Of a stretch of 64,000 bases of DNA, positions 9,854 through 19,962 are shown piece after piece; position 1 is the first letter of the stretch; the number at the start of each line of letters is the position of its first letter. The notes below the pieces were generated by a model that ran no database searches, was not told the origin of the DNA, and saw only the letters and a list, made by a program, of their open reading frames with translations. The position numbers were made by a program, and so were the translations under genes. Source of the stretch: Phymatolithon calcareum (lineage: Eukaryota; Rhodophyta; Florideophyceae; Hapalidiales); the NCBI GenBank assembly GCA_977006965.1, contig OZ345354.1:2914001-2978000 (forward strand), given 5' to 3'.

Positions 9854-10241
9854 GATGAATGGATTGATGCTACCGAAGTTTTCACGCCAGCACACGAGCA
9901 GATGGACGTCGGCGAAATTCCGTATCGAGACGCGTTCAGTCTCTTGTATCTATGCGGGCAATTGAACTGATGGATCGCAAAATGGACATCACCTGCGGCT
10001 CTTTTCGGGAAATTGGCGACGTTGAGCTGCCCCACGCCCTCGAAAATCTCCAACTCACTACCATAATGGACAAATTGCTTGCATGTGAAGTCGCATGGAT
10101 GCATGCACATACGCTGTCACTAACCGTGTTTTCTCTCATTATCACAAGCTTCTCAGCGATGCCTGAAGACCGGAGCTTCATTCGTTTATGCGTCTTCAGC
10201 TTGGAGCAATGCGATTAGTGCAAAACATTATCCAATCCTAG
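9854..10241 (+). pseudogene. NAA35: NAA35/MAK10-like (NatC auxiliary subunit) N-terminal fragment
   Basis: The frame starting at 9854 reads DEWIDATEVF...GEIPYRDAFSLL. A one-base frame change then leads into AIELMDRKMD (from 9952), ACEVAWMHAHTLSLTVFSLI and a stop at 10216-10218. WxDxTE, a GE(L/I) segment, ELMDxKMD and a WxxxxxLxxTVF segment are the hallmark order of the N-terminus of NAA35/MAK10, the large auxiliary subunit of the NatC N-terminal acetyltransferase. Only about 125 residues of a protein normally 600-700 long remain. A second frame change near the end would continue as AMRLVQNIIQ. The same break is present in copy B, so it predates the duplication. Confidence 0.6.
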
Positions 10242-10970
10242 CAAGTCATATGCTGGACGTACGGGTTTCGTCTACCGACTGGAACCGAGTCGAAAGCAAA
10301 ACAAGTTGGACCGAAGTAGCACACTATTTCTCAAATAACTGGCTCTCGTAGCATTTGTTTGAATGATGGCGACGTGACGTGAAATATGTTGTGCGCATTG
10401 CCAAAAATTCCTGAAAAGATTGTGATTTCCGGTCTTTAGGAAGCTTGCTTATAGGATAATGCTGTTGAATGATGAGTGCACACGGGAAAGGAGCGATAGC
10501 AACACGACGTCCGTTTAAAATACAGCCCCGATCATATTTGATTTCTCTACTGATGAGGTTTTCAGATTCTGTAGCTGAAGATTGACCGGAGCATGTCTCC
10601 AAGTTGCAAATTTAACAAAAAAACTGCGATCCGTTTCGTGGAAGACAATCCTCGTGAATTGCGATGGAAAAAGCCTCTTAAAATTAAATTCCACTAGCAA
10701 TCCTACCTCAGAATGATCAAAATGTTGGGTAAATTCCATGTGTCACTAAAACCTCTGCTAGTCGCTTCATCAGTGCCCGGAGGTGGAGGAAAAGCGTGAG
10801 ATAGTAAGCAGTATATCGTCAGAGGTCTGGCACATTGAACATAATCATTTCGTGTCAGGGATCCATTTTGTTATACCGCTCTCCTCGCACTCATTACTGG
10901 ATAGGACCATGTCAGAGCCCGTGGTGAAAATTTCATTATAGAATCTTCCCCGGGGCTCTGCCGATTTTTC
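10242..10970. other. Upstream region of the secreted-protein gene
   Basis: No gene is supported. A 74-codon minus-strand ORF (10739-10515, beginning MEFTQHFDHSEVG) is conserved in DNA across the family but is broken in the other copies, so I do not treat it as coding. The final 400 bp are shared by all four gene copies and may hold regulatory sequence. Confidence 0.4.
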
Positions 10971-10978
10971 ATGAGGAC

Positions 10979-10986
10979 TATAAAAG
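10979..10986 (+). promoter_or_regulatory. TATA box of secreted-protein gene, copy A
   Basis: TATAAAAG lies 110 bp before the ATG at 11089 in an otherwise GC-balanced stretch. The same box at the same distance precedes copies B, C and D. Confidence 0.7.
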
Positions 10987-11088
10987 CCACTCGCTCATTC
11001 ACTCTCCCGTCCGGTCTTGGCACAGCAGCAGAACCAAAACCAAAACAACGACAACAATCACAGTTCCAGAACATTATCGTTTCCAAGA

Positions 11089-11829
11089 ATGGCGATTCTA
11101 ACAGTCATTGCAATCACCTTTGTGCTTTGTTATGTCTCGCTCGCACATGCCGCCCTACTTCCTACTTCGCCCCAAAACTCTCGCATATACGCCACCGAAC
11201 GTCCCGTCTCGCACAAACATGCACCGCATCACAAGCAGGAGACCTGTCACAATAAGTGCCGCTTCCGGTTTTGTGACTATCAGACCGTCTTCAAAATCGG
11301 TCAACGCTCTGGGGTGGCCTTCACTGGCGCAATATGCTCCAATGTCGGCAAGCGTATTGGGATAGTCAAGTCTACCGGAGAAGCGTACGTTTTCGATGGA
11401 AACAGCATCATCAAGATTTCCAAGTGGCATCCTAGTAAACTCAAGGCACCGTTCTCAGCAACCTTCTTCAAGTCGTATATTGTGGATCACGATAACGTCT
11501 CTGGAATTGGACACGAAGAAGCGCAGAAGAATCAGCTGTGGTTCTTGAAGAATAGGTGTGTTGTGATCCCGGTGACTTCGTATCAAGTTCTTCACAGGTA
11601 CGGATATGTTGTGGGGGAGAAACAGCCGGCGGGAGAACCTTTGAGGGACTGTGTGGAGTTTGTGACCGAAAGCGCCTCTCTTTTCAAATCGTTCGTCGCC
11701 CCGAAGCAAATCGTGCCCAGCCATACAGCAAACAAGAGATCCCGCAAGCACCGCACCTCAAGCCACCTCAGCAACAAAAGCTTCCGTATCGCTACCGGCT
11801 CTGAGGCTAACATTCAGAAAGAGTTTTAG
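11089..11829 (+). CDS. Secreted six-cysteine protein of unknown function, copy A
   Basis: This 246-residue protein starts with a clear signal peptide (MAILTVIAITFVLCYVSLAHA, cleavage after Ala21). The mature part has six Cys at about 53, 57, 62, 83, 157 and 188, compatible with three disulphides, and a basic Ser/Lys-rich tail (KRSRKHR near 216-222). A His/Pro-rich stretch precedes the first cysteines. I do not recognise the family. LRDCVEFV near 186-193 faintly recalls the Cys motif of NlpC/P60- or LRAT-type folds, but the expected His is not evident, so no enzyme role is proposed. The ATG at 11089 is chosen because the signal peptide begins there and the TATA box is 110 bp upstream; an in-frame extension upstream would need a non-ATG start. 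Compared with copy B it differs by only about four residues. Confidence 0.85.
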   Translation: MAILTVIAITFVLCYVSLAHAALLPTSPQNSRIYATERPVSHKHAPHHKQETCHNKCRFRFCDYQTVFKIGQRSGVAFTGAICSNVGKRIGIVKSTGEAYVFDGNSIIKISKWHPSKLKAPFSATFFKSYIVDHDNVSGIGHEEAQKNQLWFLKNRCVVIPVTSYQVLHRYGYVVGEKQPAGEPLRDCVEFVTESASLFKSFVAPKQIVPSHTANKRSRKHRTSSHLSNKSFRIATGSEANIQKEF

Positions 11830-12038
11830 ACTGGTATGTTACGGTTGAATACTCATGTGGATTTCCAATGCAAACGGAACTGTCCCATCCACTATTCCCG
11901 ATCGTTATTTAATCTGAAGTCTGATATTCATAAATTTTATAAGTCATTGACATAATCCGCGTGTTCCTTGGTCATGTCTAATGATGCAGAACTGTTCCTA
12001 AAGTTCTGGACTCTCTACGGCGTTCTTCCGTAAGCCCT

Positions 12039-12353
12039 CTATTCACAATGCACTTCTACCCCATGCTCAGAGGACACCACTGTGAGTTTTATGAGGGATC
12101 TACGAAGATGTCGTTTTTCCGAATCTCTTCCTGCGAGTGCTCGAGTGAGTATCTTGCTTTCATACTCGGTCTCTTTTTCCATCTTTGTCGCCCGTAATAT
12201 CAACTGAAGCGCAGCAAGCTCAGTCACAGGACTTATTCCAAAGTGTACTCCCAGAACTGATTTTCTCCACAGCAATTCGGAGTGAGCAGGAGTCAGTTTC
12301 CTCGCATCACCAAGATCCCTGACGTGTGTGTGATGGTGCCGCGTCCACTTCAA
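12039..12353 (-). mobile_element. LINE C-terminal ORF fragment downstream of copy A
   Basis: The minus-strand frame contains LLWRKSVLGVHFGI, ELAALQLILRATKM and ESKILTRALAGRDS, which align with the C-terminal segment of the LINE ORFs at 49028-49282 and 56174-56842 (LWRKSxLG...ELxALQ...). It lies tail-to-tail with the secreted-protein gene. An equivalent piece in the same relative orientation is attached to copies B, C and D. Confidence 0.75.
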
Positions 12354-12431
12354 TGCTTCTGCCCCTGTTGTGTCATTCTCTCACATGGCAGCAAGACAGA
12401 GTCTGTAAAAACAGTAGTAAGCGGTTGTTCT

Positions 12432-13149
12432 CAGAGCATTGGAATTATTTATTTATTTTTATTCTTTTCTCGCGCAGTGTCGAGAATAAATATCAAGACT
12501 GTTGAGCGCAGAAGGAATAAATTATTGTATTTAAGTTCAGTGAGGAATAAATAACTGGTTATTCCCAATTATTGGATCCATCTAGCTGCTTTCTGTCACG
12601 ATAGCATTGACGTCTTCGATTCCCCACACATCCGAGTTAGCATGAAGGAACATCTGCTTCTCGAAATTTGCAGGAATAACGCTTCTTCTTCTGTCATCCA
12701 ACGCGTAACCAGGGATCCGACTGTGTGAAAAACTCATCGCGAACATGCTTACCGAAAACTCGCGGCATCTTGGGTGCTACCAAACGGTGCTCGCCTGGTA
12801 CGCAGTTCCCGTTGTACTGTGTTGATTGCCATGGTTTTCATAATCCTAAATGAGGAGTCCGCAGCCGACACGTCATGTGCTATCGATGACAAACATGTCA
12901 CTTTACTGTTCAAGAATACCATCGGGCCCAAATAAACAATATAATCGTCGGGCCAAAATGCTGTCATTCTCCCCCAGAAACGTAGACTTAGTCGAGCGTT
13001 CTCGAGTAAATAATGCTTTCAAATAAATAAAATAATTGTCGTAACCACGAAGATCTCAATAAATACAATAAATATGCGCGACTCAGGAATAAATTATTGG
13101 AACAATAATTTAAATAATTACAATAGCAATTATTTTTTCCAATGCTTTG
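12432..13149. mobile_element. hAT-type non-autonomous element (718 bp) with 8-bp target duplication
   Basis: The ends CAGAGCATTGGAA and, reversed, CAAAGCATTGGAA form terminal inverted repeats starting with CA-AG, as in hAT elements. GTTGTTCT occurs directly before (12424-12431) and after (13150-13157). Copy B of the duplication has the uninterrupted site GTTGTTCT at 52138-52145, which proves both boundaries. The interior is AT-rich with many AATAAAT-like words and has no transposase. Confidence 0.92.
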
Positions 13150-13208
13150 GTTGTTCTTTTCACGACTGAGTCTTGCGGCTGGCGGCTGGGGCTGTCGGCT
13201 AGGGATAG

Positions 13209-13442
13209 TTGATGATTTTATTTTGAGAGCTCCCAAAGCCTCACCTTGAAGTAACGGGGCAGCTCTTGCAATAATCTCTACGCTAAAGTCGTCTGGCTAC
13301 TCAAAACGTTCTTGATTCGTAATTCTCTCCCAACAAGAGCTCCTGTGAGTCTCTTGCACTCAAACTCAATTTCTGTACTCATCTTCGACGATGCTAGAGT
13401 ACGTTGTAAGGCGACTAGTTCGATCACCGCGGTAATCCCACA
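13209..13442 (-). mobile_element. LINE subfamily-I 3' end
   Basis: In reverse this reads as the C-terminal residues (VALQRTLASSKMS..., TGALVGRELRIKNVL) and 3' UTR of the LINE at 56107-56918, ending AAAATAAAATCATCAAC. It is 5'-truncated at about 13442. Confidence 0.8.
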
Positions 13443-13872
13443 GTAATGACAGTGGAAGAATGTCGGCTAGGGTAGGTGTATTACCTCCGAAAAGGGTGAT
13501 TATTTCGAAGGCACAGACCGAACCCTGACCTGATTTGCAGTGATGTACTGCTTGAGATGAAAAGCGTGGTTTCGCCTCACTCCTAAGCGACTCGGCCTTC
13601 TTCCAACACCTTTGGCGACGTTCTTCATTCAAGTGGAAATTGCAAGACGGAAAATCCTCAGCAATCAGCCTTCGCCGATTCCAGGCCACATTTTGGTCAC
13701 CCATTGCCATCCCTGACATCGTGCTTTTTCTGCACACGACCATCGCATGCTTCTGTTCACCAAACGCGCACTTATGCTGTTCCGAATCAACATTACGTAA
13801 CGATCCTGGTGTAGACGATGTGAAAAGCCAGCCAGCTGTTCTTATTCCAATTGCTCGCAAGCTGTTCACCAA
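13366..13872 (-). CDS. Unassigned 168-codon ORF, partly overlapping a LINE fragment
   Basis: The N-terminal 140 residues (MVNSLRAIGIRTAGWLF..., a charged EERRQRCWKKAESLRSEAK segment) are not recognised. The last 25 residues come from LINE sequence read out of frame. Copy B keeps the ORF open at 170 codons, with a 6-bp in-frame difference (LQ inserted before HKCAF). That is mild evidence for coding, but the two copies are recent, so it may be chance. Confidence 0.25.
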   Translation of the reverse strand: MVNSLRAIGIRTAGWLFTSSTPGSLRNVDSEQHKCAFGEQKHAMVVCRKSTMSGMAMGDQNVAWNRRRLIAEDFPSCNFHLNEERRQRCWKKAESLRSEAKPRFSSQAVHHCKSGQGSVCAFEIITLFGGNTPTLADILPLSLLWDYRGDRTSRLTTYSSIVEDEYRN

Positions 13873-14007
13873 CGTCGCTGTGGCGCAGCAGCGTAGGTAC
13901 TCAACCAGGGTTCTTTCCCATTAAATTTTTCGTTATTGCGTCCAGTTGAGCAATGAGGGCAATCAATAGCAATAGGATTTGTTGCAAGCAATAGAATTTG
14001 CATTTGA

Positions 14008-14070
14008 GGTACTTCTCGCAATACCGATTGCAATTGGGGTACTTCTCGCAATACCAATTGCAATTAGACT
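14008..14070. repeat. Two-unit tandem repeat rich in ATTGCAATT
   Basis: GGTACTTCTCGCAATACC followed by (G/A)ATTGCAATT is present twice in tandem (about 30 bp each), with a degenerate third copy upstream. The same array is in copy B at about 53001-53060. Confidence 0.7.
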
Positions 14071-14454
14071 TCTGCGAGCAATATTAGGAGCATCGCAGTT
14101 TTACCACTTCAATCTAAAGGTCACTCAATCCTTCCTGCAACTCATCTCTTTGGATTCACTCTTGAATACGCCCGCTACCTACTTTCGTCATCGCGGACTT
14201 GACGTCCTGTTCGTTCCAATATGCCTTATTAGTTGTGAGGAAAAGAATAGCCTCAAAGAGGGTTTTGCGTGCAGAGCTCTAGCTAGCACGCACTGCTGTT
14301 GAAGCTGCCAGAAAACCAAAAAGTGATATGTGTATCGCGAATCATCCACACTGGACCTCTGCGTGTCTATTGACTTCGACTGAATTCACACAGGTGCATC
14401 CTTGGTTCCTGTCGATGCCATACAACGCACAAACGCATGTGGGGTTCCACAGCC

Positions 14455-14880
14455 GATCAACGCGATTTCATGTTCAAGTACAAGAATAAGACCGGCGAAG
14501 ATGGATGGAGTCTAAATCAAGGTCGCCAAAAGCGGTGAAGAAGGATGGGGTCGAACATACGCAAGAAAAAGATGTCGCGAAGGCCAAGCAAACATTGCAC
14601 ATCAATAATTAATACACTCTTCGAGTGTATGGGGCACTGTAGACACGCAATGCTGCACGAGTGTAAGGAGGGACACTTACACTCAAGGATAACATACTGA
14701 CCAATTGAGATTGTTAGAGTAGCGTCTCTTAGTGCTCCCCCCCTTTATACAGGGTGTGCATTTCTCGCCCTTGCTCTATTTAAGCGGCGATCCTAAATCG
14801 CACCTTAGACTGGAGCATCTCATTATCTCATCGGAGAGAGATCACCCCTTTTCATGATAAACCCAACATTATCTTAACAC
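14455..14880 (+). mobile_element. 3' end and LTR fragment of a chromodomain-type Gypsy element
   Basis: A short frame ending DVAKAKQTLHINN and stop is followed at once by a perfect hairpin (ATACACTC-TTC-GAGTGTAT, 14612-14630), then GGGGCAC and TGTAGACACG. The same order of ORF stop, hairpin, GGGGCAC and TGTAGA occurs at 42468-42503 after a recognisable chromodomain pol, so TGTAGA is taken as the LTR start (14638). A TATA-like CTATTTAAG lies near 14776. The LTR end was not determined. Confidence 0.5.
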
Positions 14881-16075
14881 TCCCAGTGATTACACGGAGC
14901 AGAGGCGAGATTGGAAGCGATTGCTCCTAATACACACTCACGTAGTACAACGCATTGGTATCGTATTATTATAGTGACCTCGCCTAATTGGGTCTGCCTT
15001 TCCACAACTGTAAAACGGGTTCTGCCCCCTGTCGATCTTAAAACAAGTTCAAAATAGAATTTCAAAGGCTTAAATCATGGTAGGTCCTTCCTCACTACGG
15101 CCTTAATCGGCACTCTGGCAGTATATTTGCTTTGAATTCTCGGATACCCAGTTGCACTGGAACGTGTCTCCAGTCATTTCAGGACACCTACTTGGTCATT
15201 TATTTTCGTTATGATAGCACTTTCTGCTTCTCCAGTGAAAAATCAGAGTTCAAGAACAAAATCGAAAAGCAAAAGTTAGATCAAAAATCAAGTAACAAAT
15301 TCCACGAAAAAGTATAAGTTAGAGAGGTGCCGACTTGCCTGTAGCTCGGCCCAACTGAGTACCAGGCATGGCACCCATTTAAGTGCCAGAAAAAAATTGC
15401 AATCAGATTGCAATGTTATTTTTAAATATCAAATTTCGAAAGATTCCATGCATAGTGGAGCGCCGTACTCGCGATTTTTTGTAATATTGAGGCATCATTA
15501 TGCCTGCTGACTCATGACGCCACGCTTTTGCGCACTCTAGTCGCTCGTGCCACCCAGAGCTCTTGCAAATTTTACTACTAAATGTTAATCCCTTGTCGCA
15601 ACATCATCAGTAGTCAAACAAGCAGGGAAAGCAGACGAAGAGCCGAGATCTTTTCGTCGACGGTCATGTGAAGTACTAATTTGCTACCAAAATCTTTCGA
15701 AATCTTTTTCTAAAGCGAAGTCGGGGCTTTGAGCTCTAGAGGCAGAAAGTCGCAACCGCAAGAATTTCTTGAACTTCTGATGTAGAAGGTTCGAGAGCAA
15801 AAACGTGATGTGTTGCGTCATGACGGTTCTGCTTCAAGCCGAATTGTTGATTTTATCATTCATCAGCATCCAAAGAGAGGCCGATGTGCTGCAGGCGGTG
15901 AAATTGCATCTGAGAAAGACAAAGGTCATATGTTCTATTAATCACTTGAAATCGTGTATAGTCTCACAAATTCTGTTAGTTCCATTGGGCGGCTTGCGGA
16001 CTGAAGTTGCGCGTGAACTATTGCTGAGTTAACTATAAAAGGGCATTAAGGATGCGGCTGACTCGGACGTGTACA
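14881..16075. other. No gene seen
   Basis: Only short spurious ORFs. A weak stem, GGTGCC..TTGCCTG / CAGGCATGGCACC, lies near 15327-15373 but lacks tRNA features. TATAAAAGG at 16034 stands just before the tandem array. Confidence 0.4.
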
Positions 16076-18290
16076 ATAGTTTCCAGTGGAGGCTTTCGCG
16101 GGCCTTTGGCGGCCCTTTGCAGACTTGGTGCATGTTCACGGCGCCGAAAATGAGAAAATGTCACATTGGATACTGCACTCTTCATTAATTTCACGTTGGC
16201 CACTGTACTGTTCATACTGTTTTCGGGCAGAGGCTTTCGCGGCCCTTTGGCGGCCCTTTGCAGACTTGGTGCATGTTCACGGCGCCGACAATGAGAAAAT
16301 GTCACATTGGCTACTGCACTCTTCATTAATTTCCCGTTGGCTACTGTACTATTCATACTGTTTTCCGGCAGAGGCTTTAGCGGCCCTTTGGCCGCGCTTT
16401 GTAGACTTGGTGCATGTTCACGGCGCCGAAAATGAGAAAATGTCACATTGGCTACTGCACTCTTCATTAATTTCACGTTGGCTACTGTACTATTCATACT
16501 AGTTGCCGGCGGAGGCTTTCGCGGCCCTTTGGCGGCCTTTGCAGACTTGGTGCATGTTCACGGCGCCGACAATGAGAAAATGTCACATTGGATACTGCAC
16601 TCTTCATTAATTTCACGTTGGCTACTGTACTATTCATACTCGTTTCCGGCAGAAGCTTCCGCGGCCCTTTGGCGGCCTTTTTGTAGACTTTGTGCATGTT
16701 CACGGCGCCGAAAATGAGAAAATGTCACATTGGCTACTGCACTCTTCATTAATTTCCCGTTGGCTACTGTACTGTTCATACTATTTTCTGGCGGAGGCTT
16801 TCGCGGCCCATTGGCGGCCTTTGCAGACTTGGTGCATGTTCACGGCGCCGAAAATGAGAAAATGTCACATTGGATACTGCACTCTTCATTAATTTCACGT
16901 TGGCTACTGTACTATTCATACTGTTTTCCGGCAGAGGCTTTCGCGGGCCTTTGGCGGCCTTTGCAGACTTTGTGCATGTTCACGGCGCCGACAATGAGAA
17001 AATGTCACATTGGCTACTGCACTCTTCATTAATTTCACGTTGGCTACTGTACTATTCATACTGTTTTCCGGCAGAGGCTTTCGCGGGCCTTTGGCCGCGC
17101 TTTGTAGACTTGGTGCATGTTCACGGCGCCGACAATGAGAAAATGTCACATTGGCTACTGCACTCTTCATTAATTTCACGTTGGCTACTGTACTATTCAT
17201 ACTAGTTTCTGGCAGAAGCTTCCGCGGCCCTTTGGCGGCCTTTTTGTAGACTTTGTGCATGTTCACGGCGCCGACAATGAGAAAATGTCACATTGGATAC
17301 TGCACTCTTCATTAATTTCACGTTGGCTACTGTACTATTCGTACTAGTTGCCGGCGGAGGCTTTCGCGGCCCTTTGGCGGCCTTTGCAGACTTGGTGCAT
17401 GTTCACGGCGCCGACAATGAGAAAATGTCACATTGGATACTGCACTCTTCATTAATTTCCCGTTGGCTACTGTACTATTCATACTCGTTTCCGGCAGAAG
17501 CTTCCGCGGCCCTTTGGCGGCCTTTTTGTAGACTTTGTGCATGTTCACGGCGCCGAAAATGAGAAAATGTCACATTGGATACTGCACTCTTCATTAATTT
17601 CACGTTGGCTACTGTACTATTCATACTAGTTTCTGGCGTAGGCTTTCGCGGCCCATTGGCGGCCTTTGCAGACTTGGTGCATGTTCACGGCGCCGAAAAT
17701 GAGAAAATGTCACATTGGATACTGCACTCTTCATTAATTTCACGTTGGCTACTGTACTATTCATACTAGTTTCTGGCGGAGGCTTTCGCGGCCCATTGGC
17801 GGCCTTTGCAGACTTGGTGCATGTTCACGGCGCCGAAAATGAGAAAATGTCACATTGGATACTGCACTCTTCATTAATTTCCCGTTGGCTACTGTACTAT
17901 TCATACTGTTTTCCGGCAGAGGCTTTCGCGGGCCTTTGGCGGCCTTTGCAGACTTTGTGCATGTTCACGGCGCCGACAATGAGAAAATGTCACATTGGCT
18001 ACTGCACTCTTCATTAATTTCACGTTGGCTACTGTACTATTCGTACTAGTTTCCGGCAGAGGCTTTCGCGGCCCTTTGGCCGCCCTTTGTAGACTTGGTG
18101 CATGTTCACGGCGCCGACAATGAGAAAATGTCACATTGGCTACTGCACTCTTCATTAATTTCCCGTTGGCTACTGTACTATTCATACTGTTTTCCGGCAG
18201 AGGCTTTAGCGGCCTTTTGGCCTCCCTTTGTTGACTTGATGTAAGTTCGCGGCGACGACAATGCGAAAATGTCACGTTGGCTACTGTACA
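16076..18290. repeat. Satellite-like tandem array, about 15 units of 140-142 bp
   Basis: The landmark CATGTTCACGGCGCC recurs at about 16131, 16272, 16413, 16553, 16695, 16835, 16975, 17116, 17258, 17398, 17540, 17680, 17820, 17960 and 18101, a spacing of 140-142 bp. Units differ by small substitutions and by TTTTTGTAG versus TTTGCAG, which accounts for the length differences. Unit types recur with an offset of about 845 bp (16553/16695/16835 versus 17398/17540/17680), suggesting higher-order duplication. The period is not a multiple of three and the ORFs seen across it are in all frames, so it is not a coding repeat. Confidence 0.95.
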
Positions 18291-18400
18291 GGCCGCCAAA
18301 GGGCCGCGAAAGCCTCCGCCGAAAACTAGTATGAACAGTACAGTAGCCAACGTGACATTCTCGCATTGTCCGCGCCGCGAACTTGCTCCAAGTCTAGAAA
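18280..18400. repeat. Inverted partial unit closing the array
   Basis: GGCCGCCAAAGGGCCGCGAA followed by AGCCTCCGCC and AGTACAGTAGCCAACGTGAC is the reverse complement of the array unit. Thus the array ends in an oppositely oriented unit. Confidence 0.85.
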
Positions 18401-18526
18401 TGGCGTAGGGCGACTCTGATGTCGACATCACCATGATGGTGTATTCTCGAAGGATATGTGTTTTCTGATAATTCGTCCAATGGGAACAGCAGGACTTATC
18501 GGGTGATGATTCATTATTTTCCTGCC

Positions 18527-18586
18527 ACTTCTGTGTGATGTTACATAATTCGTATGCATACGAATTATGTAACATCACACAGAAGT
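18527..18586. repeat. 60-bp perfect palindrome
   Basis: The sequence reads identically on both strands over 60 bp, with no loop. The left half begins ACTTCTGTGTGATG and the centre is CGTATGCATACG. Confidence 0.95.
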
Positions 18587-18593
18587 TGTAGGA

Positions 18594-18716
18594 TATTTGA
18601 TGATTTTATTTTTGAGAGCTCCCAAAGCCTCACCTTGGAGTAACGGGGCAGCTCTTGCATAATCTCTACGCTAAAGTCATCTGGCTGCTCAAAACGTTCT
18701 TGATACGTTGTAGGAA
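18594..18716 (-). mobile_element. 123-bp 5'-truncated LINE insertion with target duplication
   Basis: On the minus strand it is the LINE subfamily-I 3' end (AGAGCTGCCCCGTTACTCC, ending ATCATCAAATA). GTTGTAGGA flanks it on both sides (18585-18593, 18717-18725), consistent with target-primed reverse transcription and extreme 5' truncation. Confidence 0.8.
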
Positions 18717-18725
18717 AGTGTATAT

Positions 18726-19860
18726 GTGTACCATACACCTTGAGAGTCACAAAGCAATTTGGATCACCGAGTTTCAAAATTAGAAGAATTAAGTTGACCC
18801 GGTTAGTGTGAGCGTACATCGCTAGGCCAGTCGAGGTGTTTGGAACCCCTGAATTCTAACGAAAATCATAATAAAGGCTCACACAATTTTCCTATCTACA
18901 CCTCGCACCTGATACCTTAATATTTCGGTACCCGGAACTTTCACAGTTAGAGGCACTCTCTTGCCGATGATGATGAGCAGCATCTCTTGGAGGGGTTTAA
19001 GACGACGCTGCAGGCAAAGATTCGCTCTGTGACTGCTCCGAGCGCGAACAAATTCCTTATGCTGAAACTCACTAAACAAGCGTCCGACGCATGAGAAGAG
19101 CGGGAACAAAATCCTTTGCAAAATCTCGTTTGAAATAAATAGTCTGCGCGAACAGGCTATTCTCAATTGAGATTTGGCCTAAACTGGGCATCCCGTTAAA
19201 GATTTTTCACGCTATCCAAGATCAGACAGATAGCTAGATACGGTCGTACCATGTGGAATGAACCTGTCCATTTCAGTCACTGTAATACGGTAAAGCAACA
19301 AAGCGTGCGGGAAAAATCGGCATCTTAAGTGGTTAGAACTCTGGAAAAATTTGGTTTCAAAGTCGACCAACGGGTGCATCAATCCGTCCAGCTTATTACT
19401 GACTATTTTAAAATAGGAAAAATACAGTAAAGCAACACTGGAGGCAGAGCGACGTTTAAAACGTATAGGTATTCCGACCCAGCATGTATGCTGGGTCGGA
19501 AAAAACAGCCTTCGAGAAACATAGTTCTTTCTCATACTGGGCAGCCCTTGTTTCTGCCAAAACCGCACAACTTCGCTCTACCTCCAGTGTTCACTCGACT
19601 GCCGCATGAATCACGAAGTGACATCATGATGATGGACAAAGAAAGCAACTAGCTCCAATCCGAGCATCGTTGTTCAATTCGTCACGAATAAATATTTTAA
19701 ATATTATTTTAATTGTAATCGAGAGAGGCGGTCGTTCTTTTCCATCGTGACGGATCGTGCCACGATGCCTTAGTTCTCGGTCGTTTTCTCAAAACTGCCA
19801 GCTACAGGAGCCACTGTAGCAGCCAGGCCCTCGACCCTCAACCCTCGACAAGTCGTAATC
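18726..19860. other. No gene seen; one short palindrome
   Basis: Only unsupported ORFs. A perfect 14-bp-arm hairpin, TTCCGACCCAGCAT-GT-ATGCTGGGTCGGAA, lies at 19472-19501. Confidence 0.45.
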
Positions 19861-19869
19861 AAATTGCTT

Positions 19870-19876
19870 ATATAGA
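19870..19876 (+). promoter_or_regulatory. Probable TATA element of the EF-hand gene
   Basis: TATATAG lies about 93 bp before the ATG at 19963, the same general spacing as the other TATA boxes in the window. Confidence 0.45.
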
Positions 19877-19962
19877 GCGCCTGTGCTCTAAAGTGAAACG
19901 AGCAATAGCCCTCAACCTTCAAGACGCCGGTCCGAATAAGTTCAACTCCTTCCGGTTTCATT

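Larger units (their letters stand above)
9520..14447. repeat. Segmental duplication, copy A
   Basis: This block is nearly identical to 49238-53441. In order it carries two LINE 3' fragments, an NAA35-like gene fragment, the secreted six-cysteine protein gene, a LINE C-terminal fragment on the opposite strand, a LINE 3' end, an unassigned ORF and a short tandem repeat. It differs from copy B mainly by the hAT-type insertion at 12432-13149 and scattered substitutions. The matching sequence breaks at about 14447, after GTGGGGTTCC. Confidence 0.9.

Noticed and set aside
11017-11088. 24-residue N-terminal extension of secreted protein copy A
   Set aside because: It needs a non-ATG (TTG) start and puts the signal peptide in the interior; the ATG at 11089 is shared by all copies.
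11089-11829. NlpC/P60- or LRAT-type enzyme assignment for the secreted protein
   Set aside because: Only a DCVEF segment is suggestive; the required His and fold pattern are not evident by eye.
15327-15375. tRNA-like hairpin
   Set aside because: No acceptor stem closure, anticodon arm or T-arm consensus.
16076-18400. CRISPR-like array
   Set aside because: Units are 140-142 bp of near-identical sequence without unique spacers, in a eukaryotic genome.
16033-18578. Many ORFs of 60-225 codons across the satellite array
   Set aside because: The repeat period is not a multiple of three, the ORFs occur in all frames and both strands, and they only reflect repetition of the same unit.
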